From contig NGFI01000008.1 in assembly GCA_002215645.1 (NCBI GenBank), positions 310,001 to 374,000 of the forward strand: a stretch of DNA of 64,000 nucleotides, given 5' to 3'. The position numbers and the translations under genes are program-made. Shown here piece after piece: positions 6,502 to 15,674 of this stretch. Every line of letters starts with the position of its first letter. The first letter of the stretch is position 1. This stretch comes from Gemmatimonadetes bacterium 2013_60CM_65_52 (GTDB taxonomy: Bacteria; Gemmatimonadota; Gemmatimonadetes; Gemmatimonadales; Gemmatimonadaceae). The notes below the pieces were generated by a model, which had not been told where the DNA came from, ran no database searches, and worked only from the letters and a program-made list of their open reading frames with translations.

Positions 6502-7743
6502 GTGTCAACCAACCGGAACACTCGCGCTACGCGCGCCGTCCGTGCCGCCATCGCGACCGACAAGCACCACGGCGCGGTCGTGCCGCCCATTCATCTCTCG
6601 TCGACCTACGCGTTTACCGCATTCAAGGAGAAGGGCCGCTACGACTACACGCGCTCGGGTAATCCCACGCGCGACCATCTGGCGGAGGCGCTCGCGGCGC
6701 TCGAGGAGGGATGTGGCGCGGTGGTTACGAGCTCGGGCATGTCGGCGGTGGCGCTCGCGTTGCAGCTCGTAGGACCAGGCGGACGCGTGCTCGCGGCGCA
6801 CGACTGCTACGGCGGCACGTACCGTCTGCTTCGCGCACTCGAAGCGCGTGGGCAGATCGAGCTGTGTTTCACGAATCTCACAGCGCCCACGGCGGAAGCC
6901 GAAATCGCGCGGTGTGCTCCGGCGATGGTGTGGGTGGAAACACCGAGCAATCCGCTGCTGCGCATTACCGATGTGCGCGCGGTGTGCGCCGCGGCTCGTC
7001 GCGTCGGCGCGATTGCAGTGGTGGACAACACCTTTCTCTCGCCAGCGCTGCAGCGGCCCATCATGCTTGGCGCCGACATCGTCGTGCACTCCACGACCAA
7101 GTACCTGAACGGGCACAGCGACGTCGTTGGCGGCGCCGTGATCGCGAAGGATCCGGCGCATCTGGAGAAATTGGGCTGGTGGGCGAATTGCCTCGGCCTC
7201 ACGGGCGCGCCGTTCGACAGCTACCTGACGCTGCGCGGCGTCCGCACGCTGTTTCCACGCGTGCGCGCCCACGAGGAGAATGCGCGGATCGTTGCGCGCG
7301 TACTGGATGAGCATCCGGCCGTGATTGCGGTGCATTACCCCGGGCTGAAGACGCATCCGGGACATGCCCTCGCGACGGCCCAGCAGGATGGCTACGGAGC
7401 GATGGTCAGCTTCGAGGTGGCTGGCGGCGAAGGCGCGGTGCGGGAACTGACGGCGGCGCTCGAATGCTTCACGCTGGCGGAATCACTCGGCGGCGTTGAG
7501 AGTCTCATCGCCCATCCGGCCACCATGACGCATGCGTCCATGGACGCGGAGGCCCGGCGTATTGCGGGCATCGGCGACGGGTTGCTACGACTCTCGGTGG
7601 GAATCGAGGATGCTGCGGATCTCGTGAAGGATCTGGTGCGCGCGCTCGATGCCGTTTCAGCGCGTGCGCTCGTGGAGGCGGGTCAGGCCCGCTCCCAGCG
7701 ACGGAAGCAGCGCCAGCCGAATTCGCGCGCGGCGCGGGCCTGA
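6502..7743 (+). CDS. metB: Cystathionine gamma-synthase
   Basis: The 413-residue PLP enzyme is of the Cys/Met metabolism family and follows E. coli-type MetB closely along its length: VVPPIHLSSTYAF, YDYTRSGNPTRD, AAHDCYGGTYRLLRAL, the PLP lysine in HSTTKYLNGHSDVVGG, and ESLGGVESLIAHPATMTHA. It condenses an O-acylhomoserine with cysteine to cystathionine; direct sulfhydrylation is possible in relatives. Start choice is between GTG 6502 and TTG 6496, the latter overlapping the metX stop (TTGA). The last 30 residues are an Arg/Gln/Ala-rich tail that overlaps the convergent gene on the other strand by 61 bp. Confidence 0.9.
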   Translation: MSTNRNTRATRAVRAAIATDKHHGAVVPPIHLSSTYAFTAFKEKGRYDYTRSGNPTRDHLAEALAALEEGCGAVVTSSGMSAVALALQLVGPGGRVLAAHDCYGGTYRLLRALEARGQIELCFTNLTAPTAEAEIARCAPAMVWVETPSNPLLRITDVRAVCAAARRVGAIAVVDNTFLSPALQRPIMLGADIVVHSTTKYLNGHSDVVGGAVIAKDPAHLEKLGWWANCLGLTGAPFDSYLTLRGVRTLFPRVRAHEENARIVARVLDEHPAVIAVHYPGLKTHPGHALATAQQDGYGAMVSFEVAGGEGAVRELTAALECFTLAESLGGVESLIAHPATMTHASMDAEARRIAGIGDGLLRLSVGIEDAADLVKDLVRALDAVSARALVEAGQARSQRRKQRQPNSRAARA

Positions 7744-8078
7744 TCCCAGAAGCCGAAGTAATCCTTCCAGCCCTGTTCCTCGGCCTTCCAGGCGCAGCAC
7801 CATTCGAACGTGAAGCGGTGCTCTTCATCGCCAGTGTGGGCGACCACCTCGCCGACGTAGTCGGAGCAGCCGGCGCGCGCTCGCACGCTGACGCGCTCGA
7901 TGGGAAGTTCAGGATGCGTGTGAAAGAGCTGCGTGAGGACGCGCTCGACTTTCACGCGTGGCGCATGTCCCTCGAGCGCGATGCGGCTCGTCTCGCGGCC
8001 GTCCACGAACTCGAGCACGTCTTTCTTGAGCTCGGGGTGCGCGGCGGCGGCTTCGAGATATGAATTCAGGTCGGGCAT
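7683..8078 (-). CDS. Uncharacterised conserved-looking protein
   Basis: The 131-residue product (from the ATG giving MPDLNSYLEAAAAHPELKK) is not recognised. It is acidic and aromatic in its second half (FTFEWCCAWKAEEQGWKDYFGFWDQARAA) and has no signal or membrane segment. The frame is open 51 bases further upstream, but the internal ATG gives a better N terminus and leaves room for a promoter at 8131-8159. Its 3' end overlaps the end of metB convergently by 61 bp. The arrangement and composition suggest a real gene of unknown role. Confidence 0.6.
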   Translation of the reverse strand: MPDLNSYLEAAAAHPELKKDVLEFVDGRETSRIALEGHAPRVKVERVLTQLFHTHPELPIERVSVRARAGCSDYVGEVVAHTGDEEHRFTFEWCCAWKAEEQGWKDYFGFWDQARAAREFGWRCFRRWERA

Positions 8079-8130
8079 TGGGCTGCGAAGGGGACGTACA
8101 AATGACGCGCGGCCGATGCGCGACGTCATA

Positions 8131-8159
8131 AATATGCTACAAACGTTTCAGCACGCCAA
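8131..8159 (-). promoter_or_regulatory. Sigma70-type promoter for the minus-strand gene at 7683-8078
   Basis: Read on the minus strand, TTGGCG (8159-8154), a 17-base spacer and CATATT (8136-8131) form a plausible promoter 53 bases before the start codon at 8078. Confidence 0.55.
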
Positions 8160-8229
8160 CCCCTTGCCACTTCAAATCTTGCGCTGCCACGTCTAAGCTG
8201 TGGTCTCCGCCGGCTCCCGGAGTGCTCGT

Positions 8230-9558
8230 ATGGCCGCCTTTCGGCCCACACCTAGCGTGCTCGACATTGCGCGCCGTCTCGAGGAGGCGGGTTTCGAGGC
8301 GTGGTGCGTGGGCGGCGCCATTCGCGACGCGCTCCTGGGCGGCGCGCCGCTGGACTGGGATCTGGCGACTCCGGCCACCCCGCAGCAGGTGACGCAACTG
8401 TTCGGCACGCGTCGCACCATTCCCGTGGGGATCGAGTTCGGGACCGTGTGCGTGCTCGATCCAGGCGGTATGCCTCACGAGATCACGACCTTCCGCCGCG
8501 ACGTCCGCACCGACGGCCGTCACGCGGAAGTGGAGTTCGGCGCGAGTCTCGACGACGATCTCGCGCGCCGCGATTTCACCATCAACGCCATCGCCTATCG
8601 CCCACGCACCGACGAGGTGCGCGATCCGTTTGGCGGGAAGCGCGACATCGACCTCCGAATCGTGCGTGCCGTCGGCGATGCAGAGCAGCGCATGCGCGAG
8701 GATCGCCTGCGCGCGCTGCGTGCGATACGGTTTGCATCGCGCTACGGCTTTTCGATCGAGCCCGCCACCCTGCGCGCCATCCGCGGCAGCGCGGCACATC
8801 TGACGCGGCTGTCGGCGGAGCGCGTGCAGCAGGAGCTGGTAAAGACCATGGCGCAGGTGGACGTGCCGTCCCGTGCGTTCACCCTGTGGAGGGACACCGG
8901 CGCGCTGTCCGTGCTCGTGCCGGCGCTTGCGCAGGTGTCCAACGTGGCACTCTCCACGCTCGATCAGCTTTCGCGCGACGGCGTGGGCGGACGGGTCGCC
9001 CCGCGGCGGACGAGCAGTCGCGTGGCGGCGCTCTTTCTCGACGTCGCACCGGATGAAGCGCGTGCCGCGATGACGGCACTTCGCTTTGCCAAGCACGAGA
9101 TCGCGTGGACGTTCGCGATGGTTTCGGCGTGGAACGCGGTGGCGCCAGCCATCGCTGGAGCCGTCGTTGCTGATGGGCCGAGCGACGCGCAGGTACGCCG
9201 TTGGATCGCGGGGATAGGGCGGCTCAATGTGGGCGGCTTTCTTCGTATCGCCCGAGCGCGCTGGTGCGCCATGCGTGAGGCGGAACAGGATGCACCGTCC
9301 GCCCAGGCGATTCGCGCGCTGTACCGGCGCGTGGTCACGCTCCGCATGGACCCCATTGCTATCGCCGATCTCGCCATCGGCGGGGACGAGCTCCGCGCCG
9401 CGGGCATCGCGCCCGGGCCGCTCTATGCTAGAATTCTCAACGCACTGCTCGACCGCGTCCTCGATGAGCCGGCACGGAACACGCCAGAGGGCTTGCTGTC
9501 CGAGCTGCCGGCAATCGTCGCGGCGCTCGGCGGCGGTGCCATTGGACGTCAGCACTAG
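8230..9558 (+). CDS. cca: CCA tRNA nucleotidyltransferase / poly(A) polymerase family
   Basis: The 442-residue class II nucleotidyltransferase has the head-domain signature CVGGAIRDALLGGAPLDWDLAT (residues about 22-43), the metal-binding DWD, RRDFTINAIAY, and the neck motif EDRLRALRAIRFASRYGF. It adds or repairs the 3' CCA of tRNAs. Neither tRNA gene in this window encodes CCA, which fits. The ATG at 8230 is preceded by GGAG at a good distance. The frame is open to a GTG at 8200, which is a less likely start. The C-terminal body domain is family-like but weakly conserved. Confidence 0.9.
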   Translation: MAAFRPTPSVLDIARRLEEAGFEAWCVGGAIRDALLGGAPLDWDLATPATPQQVTQLFGTRRTIPVGIEFGTVCVLDPGGMPHEITTFRRDVRTDGRHAEVEFGASLDDDLARRDFTINAIAYRPRTDEVRDPFGGKRDIDLRIVRAVGDAEQRMREDRLRALRAIRFASRYGFSIEPATLRAIRGSAAHLTRLSAERVQQELVKTMAQVDVPSRAFTLWRDTGALSVLVPALAQVSNVALSTLDQLSRDGVGGRVAPRRTSSRVAALFLDVAPDEARAAMTALRFAKHEIAWTFAMVSAWNAVAPAIAGAVVADGPSDAQVRRWIAGIGRLNVGGFLRIARARWCAMREAEQDAPSAQAIRALYRRVVTLRMDPIAIADLAIGGDELRAAGIAPGPLYARILNALLDRVLDEPARNTPEGLLSELPAIVAALGGGAIGRQH

Positions 9559-9564
9559 AGACGA

Positions 9565-10092
9565 ATGCTATTTCGCGGCAAGCAGCCCGAAGGGTCCATC
9601 TGGCGGCGTTTCCGGGCGAGCAGCGACGGATTCACGTTCGACGAGCACGACGGCATCTACACGGCCCACGTGGTGGCCAACGCCGAGCGCGTCGTGGATC
9701 TCTTCTGGACTCTGACGGATTTGTTGGGGCCGGCGGTGGACGTCCACATCGACGACCTCCGCAGCGGCCGGAGCTGGCATGGCGAATCGTTGCCGTTGCC
9801 GGATGTCCGCGACGCCATCGCACGCCTGCGTCTCCTGCTCGCCCGCTTCGGCGGCACGCAGGTGAGCGTTTTCACCTCGGAGGATCAGCTGTCCCTGAAC
9901 GAGCACCTCGAGCTGTACATCTACTCGAAGTCGGACAAATGGCTGTATCTCCTCGAGGGACGTGGTCTCGAGGAGATGGACCGCGTGCAGACGAGGAGCT
10001 GGCGGATCAAGCGGCAGGCGTTTCCCGCCGCTCCCGACCTCGTCAACGCGCTAGCCGGCGCATCGGAGCGTCTCGGCCTCGGACACCAGTGA
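9565..10092 (+). CDS. Uncharacterised protein between cca and the ZIP transporter
   Basis: The 175-residue product is not recognised. It is a mixed alpha/beta, soluble-looking protein with conspicuous aromatic patches (FWTLTDLLG, LELYIYSKSDKWLYLLEGRG). There is no signal peptide. It starts six bases after the cca stop, and its TGA overlaps the ATG of the next gene by one base, so it is probably in the same transcript as cca, the transporter and rarA. No function is offered. Confidence 0.65.
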   Translation: MLFRGKQPEGSIWRRFRASSDGFTFDEHDGIYTAHVVANAERVVDLFWTLTDLLGPAVDVHIDDLRSGRSWHGESLPLPDVRDAIARLRLLLARFGGTQVSVFTSEDQLSLNEHLELYIYSKSDKWLYLLEGRGLEEMDRVQTRSWRIKRQAFPAAPDLVNALAGASERLGLGHQ

Positions 10093-10805
10093 TGGTGGAC
10101 AAGCTGGTGTACGGTCTGGTTGCCGCCGGAGCCAATCTCGCGGGCGCGGGGGTGCTGCTCGGACGCGCCAAGTGGAGCAACGTCGCTCTCGACGTCATGC
10201 TGGCATTCGCGGCGGGATTCATGATTTCCGTCGCCGTCATCGATCTGCTTCCGGAGGCGTTGGCGCGCGGTGGACATTCCGCCGCGGTCGTCGCCTTGGC
10301 AGGCTATCTCGCCGTGCACATGACGCAGCACGTCATCGGCACGCACTTCCATTTCGGTGAAGAAACGCACCACGTCAGTCACGCCGTGAGTGTCGCGGCG
10401 CTCGGCGGGTTGCTTCTACATACGTTCGTGGACGGCGTGGCGGTGGCGAGCGGATTCGACATCAGCGGCGCGGTGGGCGCGCTGGTCTTCACGGCGGTCG
10501 TACTGCACAAGGTGCCGGAGGGACTCGCCATCTCGTCGCTGTTTCTCGCGGCGGGACAGGGGCGACGCCGAGCGTTCCTTGCGGCGGCGGCGTTGGGTGT
10601 GGCCACGATGGCCGGACTGTTGCTCACCGATCGTGTCGGCGTGCTCCGCGATCATGGTCTCGCTCTGTCAGCGGGCGTCACGCTCTACGTGGGCATGTCG
10701 AATCTCGTGCCCGAGTTTCGGGCGCGGGGCGGCTGGCGGCTGCCGCTCGCCTTTCTGGGAGGCACCTCGGTGTATTTCGTCGTCCGCGCCCTCACGGGAG
10801 CGTGA
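10092..10805 (+). CDS. ZIP-family metal transporter
   Basis: The 237-residue membrane protein has about eight hydrophobic segments and the ZIP signature residues. These are HTFVDGVAVASGF in the fourth segment and LHKVPEGLAISSLF in the fifth, which carry the metal-binding His, Asp/Asn and Glu. A His-rich loop (HFHFGEETHHVSH) lies between segments three and four, as usual in this family. It should import zinc or another divalent metal across the inner membrane. The ATG at 10092 overlaps the stop before it; the next gene's GTG overlaps its stop. Confidence 0.87.
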   Translation: MVDKLVYGLVAAGANLAGAGVLLGRAKWSNVALDVMLAFAAGFMISVAVIDLLPEALARGGHSAAVVALAGYLAVHMTQHVIGTHFHFGEETHHVSHAVSVAALGGLLLHTFVDGVAVASGFDISGAVGALVFTAVVLHKVPEGLAISSLFLAAGQGRRRAFLAAAALGVATMAGLLLTDRVGVLRDHGLALSAGVTLYVGMSNLVPEFRARGGWRLPLAFLGGTSVYFVVRALTGA

Positions 10806-12193
10806 TCGTGCCGGAGCGTCGCGGGCAGAGACGACCGGCCGGGCCGTCGTTATTCGCGGCGGTGGCGCCGCCGCAGCCGCTGGCGGCGCGTATGCGGCCG
10901 CGCACCCTCGACGAATTCGTGGGGCAGCGACACCTGCTGGCGCCGGGCAAGCCGCTCCGGGAGAGCATCGCGAACGGCACCGTGTCGTCGATGGTGTTCT
11001 GGGGGCCGCCGGGCACGGGAAAGACCACCCTCGCGCGACTCGTTGCCGTCTACACGGACCGTGAGTTCGTGTCGTTCAGCGCCGTAACGGAAGGCGTGCC
11101 GCGTGTGCGCGAGATCGTGCGTGAGGCCGAGCTGCGGCTCGAGACGGGGCGCGGCACGATTCTCTTCGCGGACGAGATTCACCGCTTCAACAAGGCGCAG
11201 CAGGACGCATTTCTGCCGCACGTCGAAGCCGGGACGATTACGCTCATCGGCGCGACGACGGAGAATCCGAGCTTCGAGATCAACGGTGCGCTTCTCTCGC
11301 GCGTGCGCGTGTTCGTCCTCAGTGCCCTCACGGCCGACGAGGTGACGGGCGTCATCCGAACCGCGTTGAGCGACGCCGACCGTGGGTTGGGCGCGTTGAA
11401 GCTCGACGTCGACGACGAGGCGGTGGCGCTGTTGGCCCACGAAGCCGACGGCGACGTGCGTCGCGCGCTGACCATTCTCGAGGCGGCGGCGCTGCACGTC
11501 GGGCCTGCCGGCCATGTGACCGAACAGGTCATCCGCGATGCCGCGCAGCTTCGGTTCGCGCGATACGACAAGGGCGGTGAAGAGACCTACAACATCCTCT
11601 CCGCATTCCACAAATCCCTGCGGGGCAGCGATCCGCAAGCGGCGCTCTACTGGATGGCGCGCATGCTCGAGGGCGGGCAGGATCCCATGGTAATCTTTCG
11701 CCGCGCCATCGCCATGGCGGCGGAGGATATCGGTCTTGCGGATCCCGAGGCGCTCAAGCTGGCCGTCGCGGCGCGTGATGCCTATCACATGCTCGGCGCT
11801 CCGGAGGGATACCTGCCGCTGGCTCAGATGGTGATTTACTTGGCGACGGCGCCGAAGTCGAACAGCAGCGCCAAGGCGCTGTCGGCCGCACTCGAGGCAG
11901 CTCGCGAGCATCCGGCGGAAGGTGTGCCGATGCACATTCGGAACGCGCCGACGCCGTTGATGAAGGAACTGGGGTATCATGAGGGGTATCAGTACGCGCA
12001 TGCCGTCCCGGAGGCATACATCCCGCAGGAGTACCTTCCGGACGCGCTGGCCGGCTCGGCGTTTTACGCACCGGGCCCGTTCGGTTTCGAGAAGGAGATT
12101 GCGAAGCGGCTGGCGTGGTGGGAGGAGCTGCGGCGGCGTGGAGTGACCAAGGGGGACGCCGACGACATCGGGAACCATCGAACGGAGGACTGA
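10802..12193 (+). CDS. rarA: Replication-associated recombination protein A (AAA+ ATPase, MgsA)
   Basis: The 463-residue AAA+ protein has the RarA N-terminal block RMRPRTLDEFVGQRHLLAPG, Walker A GPPGTGKTT (near residue 64), Walker B LFADEIHRFNKAQQDAFLPHVE and the sensor GATTENPSFE. The C-terminal tetramerisation domain includes HKSLRGSDPQAALYWMARML and GYQYAHAVPEAYIPQEYLP. RarA acts at stalled replication forks. The GTG at 10802 overlaps the transporter stop; a second GTG at 10808 is also possible. Confidence 0.93.
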   Translation: MIVPERRGQRRPAGPSLFAAVAPPQPLAARMRPRTLDEFVGQRHLLAPGKPLRESIANGTVSSMVFWGPPGTGKTTLARLVAVYTDREFVSFSAVTEGVPRVREIVREAELRLETGRGTILFADEIHRFNKAQQDAFLPHVEAGTITLIGATTENPSFEINGALLSRVRVFVLSALTADEVTGVIRTALSDADRGLGALKLDVDDEAVALLAHEADGDVRRALTILEAAALHVGPAGHVTEQVIRDAAQLRFARYDKGGEETYNILSAFHKSLRGSDPQAALYWMARMLEGGQDPMVIFRRAIAMAAEDIGLADPEALKLAVAARDAYHMLGAPEGYLPLAQMVIYLATAPKSNSSAKALSAALEAAREHPAEGVPMHIRNAPTPLMKELGYHEGYQYAHAVPEAYIPQEYLPDALAGSAFYAPGPFGFEKEIAKRLAWWEELRRRGVTKGDADDIGNHRTED

Positions 12194-12197
12194 AGTC

Positions 12198-12677
12198 ATG
12201 CGTCGTCTCATGTTGGCAGCGGCAACTGCGGCAATCGGCGTCACGGCCGGGTGCAGCGCGCTCGGCAAGCAGGCGTTCCAGCAACCCGTCGTGCAGCTCA
12301 AGGATGTCGCGGTGCAGAGCGTGGGGCTCACGGGGGGCAACCTGGCCGTGAAGCTCAACGTGTACAATCCGAACGGCTATCGGCTGGACGCCACGCGGCT
12401 CACGTACAATCTCTCCATCGGGAACAACGTGCAGCTCGCGACGGGCGCGCTGGACAACCGGTTTACGGTGCAATCGGGAGATTCCACCGTGGTGTCCGTC
12501 CCGGTGAGCTTCACCTACGCGGGCATCGGTGCCGCCGGCCGGCAACTGATGAATACGGGTGCCGTGGATTATCATGTCACCGGCGACGTGACGGTGGGCA
12601 CGGTGGTGGGCAACTATACCGTGCCTTACAGCTCCACCGGCAAGTTCACGGCGTTCGGCGGGAATACGCACCAGTAG
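12198..12677 (+). CDS. LEA type 2 (WHy-domain) lipoprotein
   Basis: The 159-residue protein starts with a lipoprotein signal peptide ending in VTAGC (Cys near residue 19). The rest is an LEA14/WHy-like beta-sandwich, with the characteristic VKLNVYNPNGYRL, a central LSIGNNVQLATG and ending strands VGNYTVPYSSTGKF. Bacterial WHy lipoproteins are linked to desiccation or stress tolerance in some species, but no role is proven. The ATG at 12198 follows the rarA stop by four bases with GGAGG-like sequence upstream. Confidence 0.82.
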   Translation: MRRLMLAAATAAIGVTAGCSALGKQAFQQPVVQLKDVAVQSVGLTGGNLAVKLNVYNPNGYRLDATRLTYNLSIGNNVQLATGALDNRFTVQSGDSTVVSVPVSFTYAGIGAAGRQLMNTGAVDYHVTGDVTVGTVVGNYTVPYSSTGKFTAFGGNTHQ

Positions 12678-12688
12678 AGGACAACCGC

Positions 12689-13996
12689 ATCGCACGCGAA
12701 CTCATCAGCGTTGCACCCCCGCTCGAGCGGGCGCTCCTCGTGGGCGCACCGCTCAAGCGGGCGGGTGCTCGCCGGTCGCTGAACGAGCACCTGCGGGAGC
12801 TCGAGCGGCTCACCGATACGGCCGGCGCGGAAGTCGTGGGCGTGCTCACGCAGCAGCTCGACCGCCCACATCCCGGCACGTATCTCGGCAAGGGCAAGGT
12901 CGAGGAGCTCAAGGCGCTCGTCGCGCAGACGCGCGCGTCGCTCATCGTGTTCGACGATGAGCTGTCGCCGAGCCAGGGGAAGAACGTGGAGGATGCCGTG
13001 GGCACGCGCGTAGTGGATCGCGCGGAGCTCATCCTCGACATCTTTGCGACGCGCGCGCGAAGCAGTGAAGCGCGCATGCAGGTCGAGCTGGCCCAGCTCG
13101 AGTATACGCTGCCCCGTCTGACGCGCATGTGGACGCACCTGGAGAAGTTCCGCGGCGGCATTGGCGTGCGCGGCCCGGGTGAAACGCAGCTCGAGACGGA
13201 CCGGCGGCTCATCAACACGCGCATCAAGCTGCTCAAGGAACGGCTGGCGCACGTACAGCAGAACCGCGCCGTGCAGCGGCAGAGCAGGGCCGGCGAATTC
13301 AAGGCGTCGCTGGTGGGCTACACGAATGCCGGCAAGTCGTCGATTCTACGAGGCCTCACCGGGTCCGACGAGATCCACGTGGAGGATCGGTTGTTCGCGA
13401 CGCTCGATCCGCTCACGCGCGACGTGGAGCTGGGCGAGAACTCGCGCGTCCTCGTCACGGATACCGTCGGATTCATTCGAAAGCTGCCGCACCATCTCGT
13501 CGCGTCGTTCCGCGCCACGCTCGAGGAGACGCGCGATGCGGATCTCCTCCTCCACGTGGTGGACGCGAGCCATCCGCTCTGGGAAGAGCAGCGCCTCGTG
13601 GTGGACCAGGTGCTGATGGAGCTGGGGCTCGGGGAGCAGCCGGTGCTGCTCGTCTTCAACAAGATGGACCTCCTCGCCGAAGACGAGGCACTCGCCATGC
13701 AGGAGCGAGTGACCGCGCTGGTGCCGAGTGCGGTTTTTGTGTCGTCGGCAGTTCCCGACGGTCTCGACCCGCTTCGTCGTGCGCTGCGGCATGCCATGCG
13801 GTCGCGGCGCCCGGTGGCGGAGGTCTGGTTGCAACCCGGCGACGGGAAGCTGCTCGCCGAGATTCATCGGCAGGGCGAGGTGCTCGATCAGCGGAGTGAG
13901 GGCGTGCAGATGGTGATTCGCGCCCGGCTCCCCGATCAGCTCCGCGGGCGACTCGAGCAGGCCGGTGCGGACGTCAAGCTCCTCCCTCACGAATGA
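12689..13996 (+). CDS. hflX: Ribosome-associated GTPase HflX
   Basis: The product carries all HflX parts. The N-terminal domain includes GTYLGKGKVEEL and DDELSPSQGKNVE. The linker has ELAQLEYTLPRL and GGIGVRGPGETQLETDRR. The GTPase domain has G1 GYTNAGKSS, G3 DTVGFI and G4 NKMD. HflX splits stalled 70S ribosomes. The start is unusual: no ATG, GTG or TTG lies in frame near the expected N terminus. An ATC at 12689 with AGAGGA seven bases upstream fits the family N terminus best; the first ordinary start, GTG 12740, would remove the first strand. The stop overlaps the next gene (ATGA). Function is certain, start is not. Confidence 0.9.
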   Translation: MARELISVAPPLERALLVGAPLKRAGARRSLNEHLRELERLTDTAGAEVVGVLTQQLDRPHPGTYLGKGKVEELKALVAQTRASLIVFDDELSPSQGKNVEDAVGTRVVDRAELILDIFATRARSSEARMQVELAQLEYTLPRLTRMWTHLEKFRGGIGVRGPGETQLETDRRLINTRIKLLKERLAHVQQNRAVQRQSRAGEFKASLVGYTNAGKSSILRGLTGSDEIHVEDRLFATLDPLTRDVELGENSRVLVTDTVGFIRKLPHHLVASFRATLEETRDADLLLHVVDASHPLWEEQRLVVDQVLMELGLGEQPVLLVFNKMDLLAEDEALAMQERVTALVPSAVFVSSAVPDGLDPLRRALRHAMRSRRPVAEVWLQPGDGKLLAEIHRQGEVLDQRSEGVQMVIRARLPDQLRGRLEQAGADVKLLPHE

Positions 13997-15666
13997 AGCG
14001 CTCCACCATCCGTTGCGTGCTCGGGCTCGTGCTGTGCACGTTCGCTATTCCACTGACCGGCGCGCGCGCTCAGAGCACCGGGCTCGTGGCGTCCGACGAT
14101 CCGCTGTACCTGGACCTCGAGTGGTTGTCCGAGCACGGGATTCTCGACCAGGTGATTCTCGGCCAGCGTCCGTACTCGCGGCGCGAGATCGCGCGCATTC
14201 TGCGCGTGGCACGTACGCGGATGGATGGCAAGAGCAGCGGCCTTGCGTCGCGGCTCTCCGACAATGCACGCGACGTCATCGAGCCGGTGTTGCAGCGGCT
14301 CGAGAACCGTTTCAGCGACGTGACGGACGGCGGCCGTGATGAGGAAGTCGCCCTCGTACCGCTCGATGTGGGAGCACTGTCGTACACGCGGAACGACGCT
14401 CGGCATCGAGGATTCCCAGCGCCGCATTCGTCATTAACCGAGGCGACCATCGATCCACTGGCCGATCGGCGGCTCGGGATACCTGTCGCGCAGGGCCAGA
14501 CAGCGGCGCTCGAGCTGGCGCATAGGCTCGAGTTCGACGACTGGTTCGCGATTCAGCTCCGTGAGCGGCTGAACAGCTTCAAGTTGAACGACACGACACC
14601 GGCCACGCGGTCGGGAGAGTTGCTCCTCGTCTCGGCTCGCGCACGATGGCGGAACGTCGCGCTCACGATGGGCCGCCAGCAGCTCACCTGGGGACAGGTG
14701 AAGGGGAGCGGTCTGTTTCTCGCCTCGGATGCACCTGCGCTCGACGCGGTGTCTGTCGCGAGCGACGCGCCGTTTCGGCTGCCCGGTTTTCTTCGACCCT
14801 TGGGCGCCACGCAGGGCACGCTCTTTCTCGCGGACCTCGGTGCGAGCATGAATCACTCGCATTCCCGGCTGCTGGGCTACAAGGTCTCGGTGCAGCCGAA
14901 TCCGGCCGTCGAACTCGGAGGCACGTTCTTCAATCACTTCGGCGGCGCCGGCTCGACGTGGAGGTTCAACGCGAATTCGTTGATCGACTTTCTGCCGTTC
15001 ATCGATGTCTTCCGCCGGCACAACTACGTGGATTCGTCGCGCACCGTAGACGTAGAGTCCGACAAGGTCCTCGGCGTCGACGGCCGCTTTCGCCTCGACC
15101 CGCTCGGCGGACTCGTCGTGTCCGGCGAATTGTTGATCGATGATTTCGACCGGTACCGCTTGATGAGCATGCTGACCACAACCGGCTCGTCGGTGCTGTC
15201 CATCACGATCCCGTCCATCGGAACGCCGGGCGTGTCGGCGCAACTGACCGCGAAGCACATGGGGACGATCACGTACACGCACGCCATTCTTCAGAATGGC
15301 ATCACGACCCGCGGACGCTTGCTCGGCGACGAGCTGGGGCCTGATGCAAAGAGCTTCGGCGCCAAGCTGATCTTCGTGCTCGAGAACAGCCGCCTGGACC
15401 TCGAGGGACGCACCGCCATCTACAGCAACGCGACGTACCTCACGTACTACTCCGATTCGGCGCACGTGAACTTCGTCACCCAGAAGGTGGCGCGCACCGT
15501 GGACGAGCTTCGTGACATTGCCGTTGTCTCAGTCACGGTGCAGGGCACTGAGGGAATTTCGCTGAAGCTGCGCGGTGGGACCGAGCGTATCCGCAACGCC
15601 AGCTTCGTCGCCGGGGCGCGGCGCACCGACTACGTCGCGCAGGTGGAATTCCGGATCGTCCACTAG
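13993..15666 (+). CDS. Wzi-family capsule assembly outer-membrane protein
   Basis: The 557-residue protein has an N-terminal signal peptide with cleavage after ARA (near residue 26). A short region similar to helical Wzi N termini follows, then a long run of amphipathic beta strands ending in an aromatic-poor VEFRIVH. The block LTMGRQQLTWGQVKGSGLFLASDAP is typical of Wzi-like proteins. Wzi anchors or organises surface polysaccharide at the outer membrane. It starts inside the hflX stop and is followed by a glycosyltransferase, consistent with the polysaccharide genes elsewhere in the window. Confidence 0.78.
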   Translation: MKRSTIRCVLGLVLCTFAIPLTGARAQSTGLVASDDPLYLDLEWLSEHGILDQVILGQRPYSRREIARILRVARTRMDGKSSGLASRLSDNARDVIEPVLQRLENRFSDVTDGGRDEEVALVPLDVGALSYTRNDARHRGFPAPHSSLTEATIDPLADRRLGIPVAQGQTAALELAHRLEFDDWFAIQLRERLNSFKLNDTTPATRSGELLLVSARARWRNVALTMGRQQLTWGQVKGSGLFLASDAPALDAVSVASDAPFRLPGFLRPLGATQGTLFLADLGASMNHSHSRLLGYKVSVQPNPAVELGGTFFNHFGGAGSTWRFNANSLIDFLPFIDVFRRHNYVDSSRTVDVESDKVLGVDGRFRLDPLGGLVVSGELLIDDFDRYRLMSMLTTTGSSVLSITIPSIGTPGVSAQLTAKHMGTITYTHAILQNGITTRGRLLGDELGPDAKSFGAKLIFVLENSRLDLEGRTAIYSNATYLTYYSDSAHVNFVTQKVARTVDELRDIAVVSVTVQGTEGISLKLRGGTERIRNASFVAGARRTDYVAQVEFRIVH

Positions 15667-15674
15667 CCCCCGCC

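Noticed and set aside
8137-9555. Long open frame on the minus strand opposite cca
   Set aside because: It mirrors cca, is Arg/His-rich and has no motif; third-position GC bias makes long antisense frames common here.
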